Positions 1 to 4,789 of a stretch of DNA of 7,305 nucleotides are shown here, in pieces (within the stretch, counting starts at the first letter, position 1; each line of letters starts with the position of its first letter). The notes beneath the pieces were generated by a model. The model was given only the letters and a program-made list of their open reading frames with translations, was not told where the DNA came from and made no database searches. The stretch covers positions 1 through 7,305 of the forward strand of contig CAMXNV010000109.1 of the NCBI GenBank assembly GCA_947245315.1, given 5' to 3'. The position numbers and the translations under genes are program-made. The DNA comes from an uncultured Oscillibacter sp. Lineage in GTDB: Bacteria > Bacillota > Clostridia > Oscillospirales > Oscillospiraceae.

Positions 1-33
1 GTGCGGAGAAGTCATTCCGGCTCCGCCGTTCAT
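1..33 (-). CDS. possible start of the next gene after hisS (aspS?), cut by window edge
   Basis: A reading frame opens on the minus strand at ATG 33-31 (in-frame stop immediately upstream at 36-34) or at a second in-frame ATG at 15-13, and runs off the window as MNGGAGMTSPH. Only 11 codons are visible, so protein family cannot be judged from sequence. Context suggests aspartyl-tRNA synthetase: hisS ends about 170 bases upstream on the same strand, hisS-aspS is a common Firmicute operon, and the T-box ahead of hisS appears to read an Asp codon. A short N-terminal extension before an RT(H/Y)xC motif would be normal for AspRS, but that motif would lie outside the window. Neither start has a strong Shine-Dalgarno site (a GGCGGAG lies before the second). 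It could be a chance frame. Confidence 0.3.
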   Translation of the reverse strand, partial: MNGGAGMTSPH

Positions 34-96
34 TCAGGCGCGCCCCCGCGTCGTTTCCCCCTACTTCTTTTACTCTTTTGGACCGTGCACGGCCCG

Positions 97-130
97 TTTT
101 CTCGTTTTCTTCTGGAAGAAAATGAGAAAA
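97..130. repeat. 16-bp AT-rich hairpin in the hisS downstream spacer
   Basis: Positions 97-112 and 115-130 are inverted copies of each other, 15 of 16 positions matching, with the one difference giving a G-T/G-U wobble on one strand. Only two bases (TG) separate the arms. The spacer also holds smaller hairpins: 136-140/144-148 (GGTGC/GCACC), 147-151/156-160 (CCAGC/GCTGG) and 175-179/184-188 (CGCCC, GCAA loop, GGGCG). None is followed by a T-run on the minus strand, so these do not look like a standard terminator. They may be an mRNA-processing or stabilising structure between hisS and the next gene, or a small repeat element. Function unknown. Confidence 0.6.
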
Positions 131-201
131 TGGGGGGTGCATTGCACCAGCCATCGCTGGTTGCCAAGCCCTCCCGCCCGCAAGGGCGAGCACCAGCCCC
201 G

Positions 202-1557
202 TCATCCCCGGATGACAAACCCCTGATTCCGGCTGTCAAGCCCCGCTCTGATCCGGTAGATCGTCGCCCTGGCATCCAGCTTCGTCTGCTCCCCGGTGGC
301 CATATCCTTGCAGGCCACGACGCCCTCCTTGATCTCATCCTCTCCCAGGAAGATCACATAGGGGATCCCCAGCTTGTCCGCATAGGAGATCTTCTGCTTA
401 AACTTCTTCGCCTCGCAGTGGAGCTGCGCCCGGACGCCGTTCTCCCGGAGCTGGGTGGCCAGGGCAATGGCGGGGCTCAGGTCCTCCGTCATGGGGAGGA
501 TCAGCACGTCCGCCGGAGCCGTGTTCAGCTCCTGGTTCAGCATACCCTGTTCTCCCAAAACATAGAACAAACGGGTGAGCCCAATGGAAATGCCCACTCC
601 AGGGAGTTGTTTTTCTGTATAATATTCCGCTAAGTTATCATACCGGCCCCCGGAACACACGGATCCGATCTCCGGATGATCCAGCAGCGTGGTCTCGTAG
701 ACGGTGCCGGTGTAGTAGTCCAGCCCCCGGGCGATGGTGAGGTCCACGGCGAAGTTCTCCGCCGGAACGCCGAAGTCCCCCAGATAGCGGACCACCTCGT
801 TGAGCTCCTCCAGCCCCTGGTCAAAGACCTGGTTCCGCCCCCGGTAGCCCTCCAGGGTGGAGAGGACGGCCTCCGTGCCGCCGCCGATGGCGATGAAGCG
901 GAGGATTTCCCCGGCGTTCTCAGGACTGAGCCCCAGGTCCCCGGTGAGGATATCCCGGACCTTCTCGGGCCCGATCTTGTCCAGCTTGTCCACGGTGCGC
1001 ATCACGTCCCCGGCCCGGTCCTCCAGGCCCAGCATGGCGTAGAAGCCGTTGAGGATTTTCCGGTTGTTCACCCGGATCCGGAAGCGCCGGAGCCCCAGGG
1101 CGGAGAAGGTCTTGTAGATGATGGCGGGAATCTCCGCCTCGTTGAGGACGGACAGTTTTCCGTCTCCAATAACATCGATGTCCGCCTGATAGAACTCCCG
1201 GAAGCGCCCCCGCTGAGCCCGCTCGCCCCGGTAGACCTTGCCGATCTGATAGCGCCGGAAGGGGAAGGTGAGCTCATTGTAGTGCAGGGCCACATACTTG
1301 GCCAGGGGCACGGTGAGGTCAAAGCGGAGGCTCAAGTCCGCGTCGCCCTTCTGGAAGCGATAGATCTGCTTCTCGGTCTCGCCGCCCCCCTTGGCCAGCA
1401 GCACCTCGCTGGCCTCAATAATGGGGGTGTCCAGAGGGGTAAAGCCATAGAGGGCATAGGTCTTCCGGAGGGTCTCCATAATGCGCTCCATCTGCTGCTG
1501 GGGCGCGGGCAGCAGCTCCATAAAACCGGAGAGGGTACGAGGGGATACGTTTGACAT
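202..1557 (-). CDS. hisS: histidyl-tRNA synthetase (HisRS)
   Basis: Cytoplasmic class II aminoacyl-tRNA synthetase that charges tRNA-His with histidine using ATP. The 451-residue product is slightly longer than the usual 420-430. Visible landmarks: LRFDLTVPLAKYVA at 77-90; motif 2 with YRGERAQRGRFREFYQADID at 109-128; the HisRS-specific histidine-binding signature RGLDYYTG at 277-284; GGRYDNL at 303-309; motif 3 LPGVGISIGLTRL at 318-330; and a C-terminal anticodon-binding domain from about 348. All core catalytic segments appear intact. The ATG at 1557-1555 is supported by an AAGGAG Shine-Dalgarno at 1571-1566, 8 bases upstream. Expression should be controlled by the T-box leader upstream (1922-1683). 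An AGGAGT-rich inverted repeat separates the T-box terminator from the ribosome binding site. Stop TGA at 204-202. Confidence 0.97.
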   Translation of the reverse strand: MSNVSPRTLSGFMELLPAPQQQMERIMETLRKTYALYGFTPLDTPIIEASEVLLAKGGGETEKQIYRFQKGDADLSLRFDLTVPLAKYVALHYNELTFPFRRYQIGKVYRGERAQRGRFREFYQADIDVIGDGKLSVLNEAEIPAIIYKTFSALGLRRFRIRVNNRKILNGFYAMLGLEDRAGDVMRTVDKLDKIGPEKVRDILTGDLGLSPENAGEILRFIAIGGGTEAVLSTLEGYRGRNQVFDQGLEELNEVVRYLGDFGVPAENFAVDLTIARGLDYYTGTVYETTLLDHPEIGSVCSGGRYDNLAEYYTEKQLPGVGISIGLTRLFYVLGEQGMLNQELNTAPADVLILPMTEDLSPAIALATQLRENGVRAQLHCEAKKFKQKISYADKLGIPYVIFLGEDEIKEGVVACKDMATGEQTKLDARATIYRIRAGLDSRNQGFVIRG

Positions 1558-1588
1558 ACATTTGGCTCCTTTGTTAAATTGTTCATAA

Positions 1589-1681
1589 AGTTAGGAAGTA
1601 GGAGTGAGGAGTTAGGAGTTAAATAGGAACGCGGGCCGAGAAAGGAAAAAACGCCTAACTCCTCCCTCCTCACTCCTAACT
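1589..1681. repeat. AGGAGT-rich inverted repeat between T-box terminator and hisS
   Basis: Arms at about 1589-1616 and 1654-1681 are inverted copies with only four internal mismatches (three of them adjacent), around a loop of about 37 bases. Each arm is itself a run of short direct repeats of TTAGGAG / TGAGGAG type. The second arm begins right after the T-box terminator U-run. In the minus-strand mRNA the upstream arm carries several AGGAG strings that mimic Shine-Dalgarno sites, and the downstream arm carries CTCCT strings that could pair either with them or with the true hisS ribosome binding site just downstream. It resembles intergenic repeats I recall from other Clostridia, but that is memory and unverified. 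Confidence 0.75.
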
Positions 1682-1682
1682 C

Positions 1683-1727
1683 AAAAAAGAGCGCCTCCTC
1701 CCAAAGTGTTCTGGGACGATAGCGCTC
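1683..1727 (-). terminator. T-box intrinsic terminator ahead of hisS
   Basis: On the minus strand, GAGCGC (1727-1722) pairs with GCGCTC (1694-1689), followed directly by six T (1688-1683). Inside the stem, TCCCA and TGGGA can extend the pairing around a short loop. The position, just downstream of the conserved T-box sequence, is that of the standard leader terminator, which would be disrupted when uncharged tRNA stabilises the alternative antiterminator. Confidence 0.88.
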
Positions 1728-1922
1728 ATCGCTTCGTGGTGCCACCCAAATTCAAGGCTTGCGCCTCCTTTAAGCCTTCTGGTACGGGAAGGGGACCGTG
1801 GACGTTTCCGTCCCCGCTCCGCCGCTGTCCTTCCTCCGGGTCAAGCGGGGCCCTTTCAGCACCGGGCCCCTCTCTGTGGGATGACGAACGGAATACTGCT
1901 GCGGCGTCATGGCGGTGAAACC
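1683..1922 (-). promoter_or_regulatory. T-box riboswitch leader of hisS, specifier probably GAC (Asp)
   Basis: The leader carries the conserved T-box AATTTGGGTGGCACCACG at 1752-1735 (UGGC pairs with the tRNA acceptor end) followed by a terminator. Stem I is recognisable. A six-pair base (CGCCGC 1906-1901 with GCGGCG 1825-1820) is followed by an internal loop with AGTA (1897-1894) on its 5' side. TCCG (1892-1889) then pairs with CGGA (1838-1835). Further up are an AGAGA motif and a GGTGCTG (GNUG-type) apical segment between GGGGCCC and GGGCCCC. The 3' side of the specifier loop reads GGAAGGACA: GAA, then GAC (1829-1827), then the conserved purine A before the stem closes. GAC is an Asp codon; no CAC or CAT lies in this loop. 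The leader is therefore expected to sense uncharged tRNA-Asp by transcription antitermination. Confidence 0.92.
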
Positions 1923-1928
1923 GCTGTG

Positions 1929-1957
1929 ATTATATGCGTTTTTTTCCAAAATGTCAA
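1929..1957 (-). promoter_or_regulatory. consensus sigma-A promoter for the T-box leader and hisS
   Basis: TTGACA at 1957-1952 and TATAAT at 1934-1929, separated by exactly 17 bases, both perfect matches to the housekeeping consensus. The expected start site is near 1922, placing stem I of the T-box at the very 5' end of the transcript, as is usual for this class. The spacer is A/T-rich near the -10 box. This marks hisS as the start of a new transcription unit separate from mgsA upstream. Confidence 0.92.
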
Positions 1958-2013
1958 GCCGGGACAGGCGGATGGGAGTGTCCAACAGCGCATTTTATAA
2001 TTGAGATACACCA

Positions 2014-2207
2014 TGTAGGGGCCGCCGCCCTCGGCGGCTCGTTCCTCTGAAACTGCCGAGGTTCCGGGGGATGGCCCGGTCTGGGGACCGGGCCCCACAC
2101 CTCTTCTATTGATAGAACACCCTGTGGGGCCTGGTCCCCAGACCAGGCCATTTCCCGGGAGTCCGGCACTCCCGAAGGACGGGGCGGGACCGGGCCCGCC
2201 CTCTACA
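2014..2207. repeat. multi-hairpin intergenic element
   Basis: Five perfect GC-rich hairpins occur in succession: 2021-2027/2032-2038 (GCCGCCG), 2073-2080/2087-2094 (GGCCCGGT/ACCGGGCC, loop CTGGGG), 2128-2135/2142-2149 (GGCCTGGT/ACCAGGCC, loop CCCCAG), 2156-2162/2168-2174 (CGGGAGT/ACTCCCG) and 2182-2188/2195-2201 (GGGCGGG/CCCGCCC). The second and third also form a larger inverted repeat (2073-2099 with 2123-2149, 25 of 27 matching) around a small TTCTAT/ATAGAA stem at 2104-2117. The ends carry TGTAGGGG (2014-2021) and its near inverted copy CCTCTACA (2200-2207). There is no coding potential with a credible start. It may be a non-autonomous palindromic repeat or a structured RNA; it could also act as transcription barrier between mgsA and hisS. 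No target-site duplication is clear. Confidence 0.65.
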
Positions 2208-2389
2208 ATAAAATCTGCCAATCGATCATTCCCCGGCTGTGACAGAACATCCATAATTTGGGAACCCGTCCGCAAGGCGCACCATAACAAGCCCCCAAAG
2301 GAGGCTGAAAGAAACGCCTCGGAAGTGCTCCGCTCCCGCCGCCGCAGACTGCCATAGCGCGCGGAAAGCCTCACACCCCTCAAGAACCG
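2208..2389. other. non-coding spacer downstream of the mgsA-like gene
   Basis: I see no supported gene here. The only structure noted is a modest hairpin on the minus strand, AGCCTCC/GGGGGCT at 2306-2290 with a TTT loop, about 85 bases after the stop of the mgsA-like gene; it is not followed by a clear T-run, so a terminator call is weak. Together with the hairpin element at 2014-2207 this makes a gene-free stretch of about 430 bases between the mgsA-like stop and the hisS promoter. Confidence 0.5.
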
Positions 2390-2806
2390 TCAGGCCAAAG
2401 GCCGGGAGGAGGAGGGGTTGACGATGAGGCGCCAGTCCAGGTCGCCCCGGGCGAGGCCCAGCACCAGCATTTCGGCGGTGGCGATGTTGCTGGCGAAGGG
2501 GACCCGGTTCTGGTCGCAGAGGCGGGAGATGTAGGAGGTATCGGCGGCCCGCTCCTCGTTGGCGGGGTCGTTGAAGAAGAGAACCAGGTCAAACTCGTTG
2601 TAGGAGATCCGGGCCCCGATCTGCTGGCTGCCGCCGTGGGCGTAGGTCAGGAAGCAGTGGACGTCCAGCCCGGTGGCGTCGGCGACCATGTGCCCGGTGG
2701 TGTTGGTGGCGTAGAGGTGATGCCGGGCCAGGATGCCGGCGTAGGCCGTGCAGAACTGGACCATCAGCTCCTTCTTGTTGTCGTGGGCCATTAGCGCAAT
2801 GTTCAT
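2390..2806 (-). CDS. mgsA: methylglyoxal synthase-like protein with altered active site
   Basis: The family converts dihydroxyacetone phosphate to methylglyoxal and phosphate in the cytoplasm, a bypass of lower glycolysis. The 138-residue product matches the fold along its length: IALMAHDNKKELM (3-15), LYATNTTGHM (31-40), TGLDVHCFL (45-53), GGSQQIGARI (58-67), DLVLFFNDP (73-81), RLCDQNRVPFASNIATAEML (95-114), GLARGDLDW (117-125). However, the family's GGDQQ motif reads GGSQQ here: Ser60 (codon AGC, 2629-2627) replaces the catalytic Asp71 of E. coli MgsA. The PHxPD segment is also replaced (ANEERAADTS), so the His98 equivalent is missing. The phosphate-binding GTTG reads NTTG. It may be inactive or have another role. 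A good AAAGGAG (2820-2814) lies 7 bases before the ATG; 48 bases follow the MinD-like gene, so they are probably co-transcribed. Confidence 0.85.
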   Translation of the reverse strand: MNIALMAHDNKKELMVQFCTAYAGILARHHLYATNTTGHMVADATGLDVHCFLTYAHGGSQQIGARISYNEFDLVLFFNDPANEERAADTSYISRLCDQNRVPFASNIATAEMLVLGLARGDLDWRLIVNPSSSRPLA

Positions 2807-2854
2807 TGTCGTACTCCTTTCGAAAAAGCTGAGAGCAGGAGCGCGTCTGTCTCA

Positions 2855-3601
2855 CTAGCGAATCCGCAGCAGGGGGACCCGCTGGCCCTCCAGCCGCTTG
2901 GCGATGTTTCGATAGGCCGCCGCGGCGCCGCGGTGGCTGTTCAGCAGCAGGGGGACGCCCTTGTTCAGGTAGAGGGGCAGGGCGTCGTCCTCGGGGATCA
3001 CGCCGATCAGGGGGAGCCCCGCCCGGTCGATGGCGTCGTCTATGGTGGCGTGCATGTTCCGGAGCATCTTCGTCCGGATCCGGTTCACCGTCAGGTGCAG
3101 GTGCCCGGGGGGGAAGTGGTTCAGCTCCATCACCGTGTGCTGGGCGTCCCGCAGGGAGGAGGCGTCCGCCGTGGCGACTACCACCACCCGGTCCGCTCCG
3201 CAGGTGGCCAGCTGGAAGCCGCCCCCCAGGCCCGCCGGGGCGTCCAGAAAGCAATAATCGTAATCCTCCCGGGCCTTCTTCAAGAGATTAATCATCTGCT
3301 CGTCCGTCACCGGGCGGCCCCGGCTCCGGGCGGGAGCGGTGAGGAGATAGAGCTCCGGGATGTCCGGGTGCTCCACGGCGGCGATGTCCAGAGAGCAGCG
3401 CTCCTGGGCCACGTCGGTGAAGTCCATCAGGGCCCGGTCCGTCAGGCCCAGGGCCAGGTCCAGGTTCCGCAGGGCCACGTCGCAGTCCAGACACAGGACC
3501 CGCTTCCCGGCCAGGGCCAGGGCGGACCCCACCCCCGCGGTGAACGAGGTCTTACCCGTGCCTCCCTTGCCGGAGACCACGGCAATGCATTGGCCCGGCA
3601 T
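2855..3601 (-). CDS. MinD/ParA-family P-loop ATPase, MinD-like, without membrane-targeting tail
   Basis: A 248-residue deviant-Walker ATPase. Walker A is SGKGGTGKTS at 10-19 with the signature lysine K12 and catalytic K17; the MinD-type LDCDVALRNLDLALGL lies at 38-53; and the switch II DAPAG is at 120-124. GADRVVVVAT and NRIRTKML, then PLIGVIPEDD, follow the MinD order, so it is closer to MinD than to chromosome-partitioning Soj. MinD normally dimerises with ATP on the membrane through a short C-terminal amphipathic helix and carries MinC to block division at the wrong site. Here the protein ends at EGQRVPLLRIR, about where that helix would begin, and neither minC nor minE is adjacent. The start ATG 3601-3599 has AAGGGAGG 7 bases upstream (3616-3609). 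It follows rsmG by 39 bases and precedes the mgsA-like gene by 48, consistent with one operon. Confidence 0.88.
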   Translation of the reverse strand: MPGQCIAVVSGKGGTGKTSFTAGVGSALALAGKRVLCLDCDVALRNLDLALGLTDRALMDFTDVAQERCSLDIAAVEHPDIPELYLLTAPARSRGRPVTDEQMINLLKKAREDYDYCFLDAPAGLGGGFQLATCGADRVVVVATADASSLRDAQHTVMELNHFPPGHLHLTVNRIRTKMLRNMHATIDDAIDRAGLPLIGVIPEDDALPLYLNKGVPLLLNSHRGAAAAYRNIAKRLEGQRVPLLRIR

Positions 3602-3639
3602 AAGCCCGCCTCCCTTCGTAATACTAAGTCGCTGCTCCT

Positions 3640-3669
3640 ATTATAGCGGATTCTTCTTGATCTTTGCAA
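3640..3669 (-). promoter_or_regulatory. possible promoter for the minD-like and mgsA-like genes
   Basis: TATAAT at 3645-3640 overlaps the rsmG stop codon; TTGCAA at 3669-3664 lies 18 bases upstream, four of six matching the -35 consensus. A start near 3633 would give a short leader before the MinD-like gene. It could be a secondary promoter inside the operon or a chance match. Confidence 0.4.
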
Positions 3670-4339
3670 ACGTTCGGGGATATTTTTTTGGCGTTTCCTC
3701 GATTTTTGTGATAATGACCAGCCGGTGCCGGACGTTTGTGCCGGAAATTACATAATCCAGGGGCTTCTCCAGCCGCCCCCCCAGCAGGGAGACGGCCCGC
3801 CCGGCGGCGTTGAGCTCCTCTTGGCTGTCCACGGACTTCATGGCCAGGAACTTCCCCCCCGGCCGCACCAGGGGCAGGCACAGCTCCGCCAGCACCGGCA
3901 GGGCGGCCACGGCCCGGCTCACCGCCAGGTCGAACTGCTCCCGGCGCTCCTGGGCGAACGCCTCCGCCCGGCCGTGAACACAGTCCACATCCTCCAGCCC
4001 CAGCCCGGCGCAGACCTCCCGGAGGAAGTCCACCCGCTTCCGCTGGGCGTCCAGCAGGGTCAAGCGGACGGAGGGCTCCAGGATCCGCAGAGGCAGCCCC
4101 GGGAAACCCGCCCCGGTGCCCACGTCCACCACGCTCCTGCCCCGGAAGTCCTCCAGGCCCAGCAAAGCGGCGGAATCCAGGAAGTGGAGCCGGGCCGCCT
4201 CGTCCGGCTCCGTGATGGCCGTCAGATTCATCACCTTGTTTTTCTCCGCCAGCAGCTCCCAGTAGCGGAGCAGGGCCGGAATCCCCTCCGCGGAGAGCCC
4301 CAGGTCCGTCAGGCCCGCCCGGAGAATGGCCTCCATCAT
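3641..4339 (-). CDS. rsmG: 16S rRNA (guanine-527-N7)-methyltransferase RsmG (GidB)
   Basis: Transfers a methyl group from S-adenosylmethionine to N7 of G527 in 16S rRNA; loss in other bacteria gives low-level streptomycin resistance. The 232-residue length is usual for the family. Visible features: NLTAI at 38-42 and HFLDS at 52-56, typical RsmG N-terminal motifs; the SAM-binding glycine loop VVDVGTGAGFPGLPLRI at 70-86; LLDAQRKRVDFL at 95-106; SRAVA at 141-145; and a C-terminal YPRTFAKIKKNPL resembling the conserved RsmG end. The start ATG at 4339-4337 overlaps the mscL stop by four bases (ATGA), indicating translational coupling; a second ATG follows directly, giving an MM start. The MinD-like gene follows 39 bases later. 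RsmG next to ParA/MinD-type ATPases is a known bacterial theme (gidB-soj), though here the ATPase looks MinD-like. Confidence 0.96.
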   Translation of the reverse strand: MMEAILRAGLTDLGLSAEGIPALLRYWELLAEKNKVMNLTAITEPDEAARLHFLDSAALLGLEDFRGRSVVDVGTGAGFPGLPLRILEPSVRLTLLDAQRKRVDFLREVCAGLGLEDVDCVHGRAEAFAQERREQFDLAVSRAVAALPVLAELCLPLVRPGGKFLAMKSVDSQEELNAAGRAVSLLGGRLEKPLDYVISGTNVRHRLVIITKIEETPKKYPRTFAKIKKNPL

Positions 4340-4734
4340 CGGTTCTTCAGCAGGTCCCGGATCTCCGTCAGAAGCTGCTCCTCAGCGGAGGGCCCCGGCG
4401 GCGGGGGAGGGGGGGCGGCCTCCTTCTTCTTGTGGAAGCTGTTGATGGCCTTCACCAGGCAGAAGACCACAAAGGCCATAATCAGGAAGTTCAGAATCGC
4501 CTGGATAAAGTTGCCGTAGGTGACCACGGCGGGCCCGATGTTCACGGACAGCTCGGCGAAGGACACGGAGCTGGTAAAGATGCCCAGCAGGGGCATGACG
4601 ATGTCGTTAATCAGGGAGTTGGTGATATTGGAGAAGGCTCCGCCTATGATGACGCCCACCGCCATGTCCATCACGTTGCCCCGGGCGATGAAGGTCTTGA
4701 ACTCGGCGAAGAAACCGGAGGTCTTGTCAGCCAT
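4336..4734 (-). CDS. mscL: large-conductance mechanosensitive channel MscL
   Basis: A 132-residue inner-membrane channel that assembles as a pentamer and opens under membrane tension to release solutes after hypo-osmotic shock. The N-terminal FFAEFKTFIARGNVMDMAVG (8-27) and the first pore helix with GVIIGGAFSNITNSLINDIVMPLLG (27-51) are classic MscL. A periplasmic loop of about 55-72 is followed by TM2 at about 74-97 (NFIQAILNFLIMAFVVFCLVKAIN). A basic HKKK and a proline stretch (six Pro at 108-113) link to the cytoplasmic helix EEQLLTEIRDLLKNR. The ATG at 4734-4732 is preceded by a GAAGGGG-type ribosome binding site (4750-4744). The 55-base gap after the SLH gene is A/T-rich and may hold a promoter, but I see no convincing boxes. 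It overlaps rsmG by 4 bases. Confidence 0.97.
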   Translation of the reverse strand: MADKTSGFFAEFKTFIARGNVMDMAVGVIIGGAFSNITNSLINDIVMPLLGIFTSSVSFAELSVNIGPAVVTYGNFIQAILNFLIMAFVVFCLVKAINSFHKKKEAAPPPPPPGPSAEEQLLTEIRDLLKNR

Positions 4735-4789
4735 ACTTTGATTCCCCTTCGTATAAATTCATACTTAAAATACAGATAGGACTGGACAC

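Noticed and set aside
1..633. Plus-strand open frame of 210 codons starting at the window edge
   Set aside because: Most of it lies opposite hisS, whose protein has clear family motifs; the translation is low-complexity Leu/Arg-rich with no recognisable domain.
676..1554. Plus-strand open frame of 292 codons
   Set aside because: It is the antisense shadow of hisS in a GC-rich genome, with a composition (Val, Gly, Glu, Leu) typical of mirrored frames and no motif.
2290..2306. Hairpin AGCCTCC/GGGGGCT as a terminator for the mgsA-like gene
   Set aside because: The stem has a wobble and is followed only by TGTTATGG on the minus strand, not a T-run, so it is too weak to call.
1907..2383. Minus-strand open frame of 158 codons across the hairpin element, promoter and part of the T-box
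   Set aside because: It runs through the consensus promoter and the palindromes, has no ribosome binding site I can support, and its Gly/Pro-rich middle is just the translated hairpins.
2589..3254. Frameshift at the end of the MinD-like gene restoring a C-terminal helix
   Set aside because: The alternative frame past the stop continues as ADSLVRQTRSCSQLF..., which does not clearly resemble a MinD membrane-targeting sequence; the annotated stop is accepted.
2933..3646. Plus-strand open frame of 237 codons
   Set aside because: It mirrors the MinD-like gene, which has intact Walker and switch motifs on the other strand.
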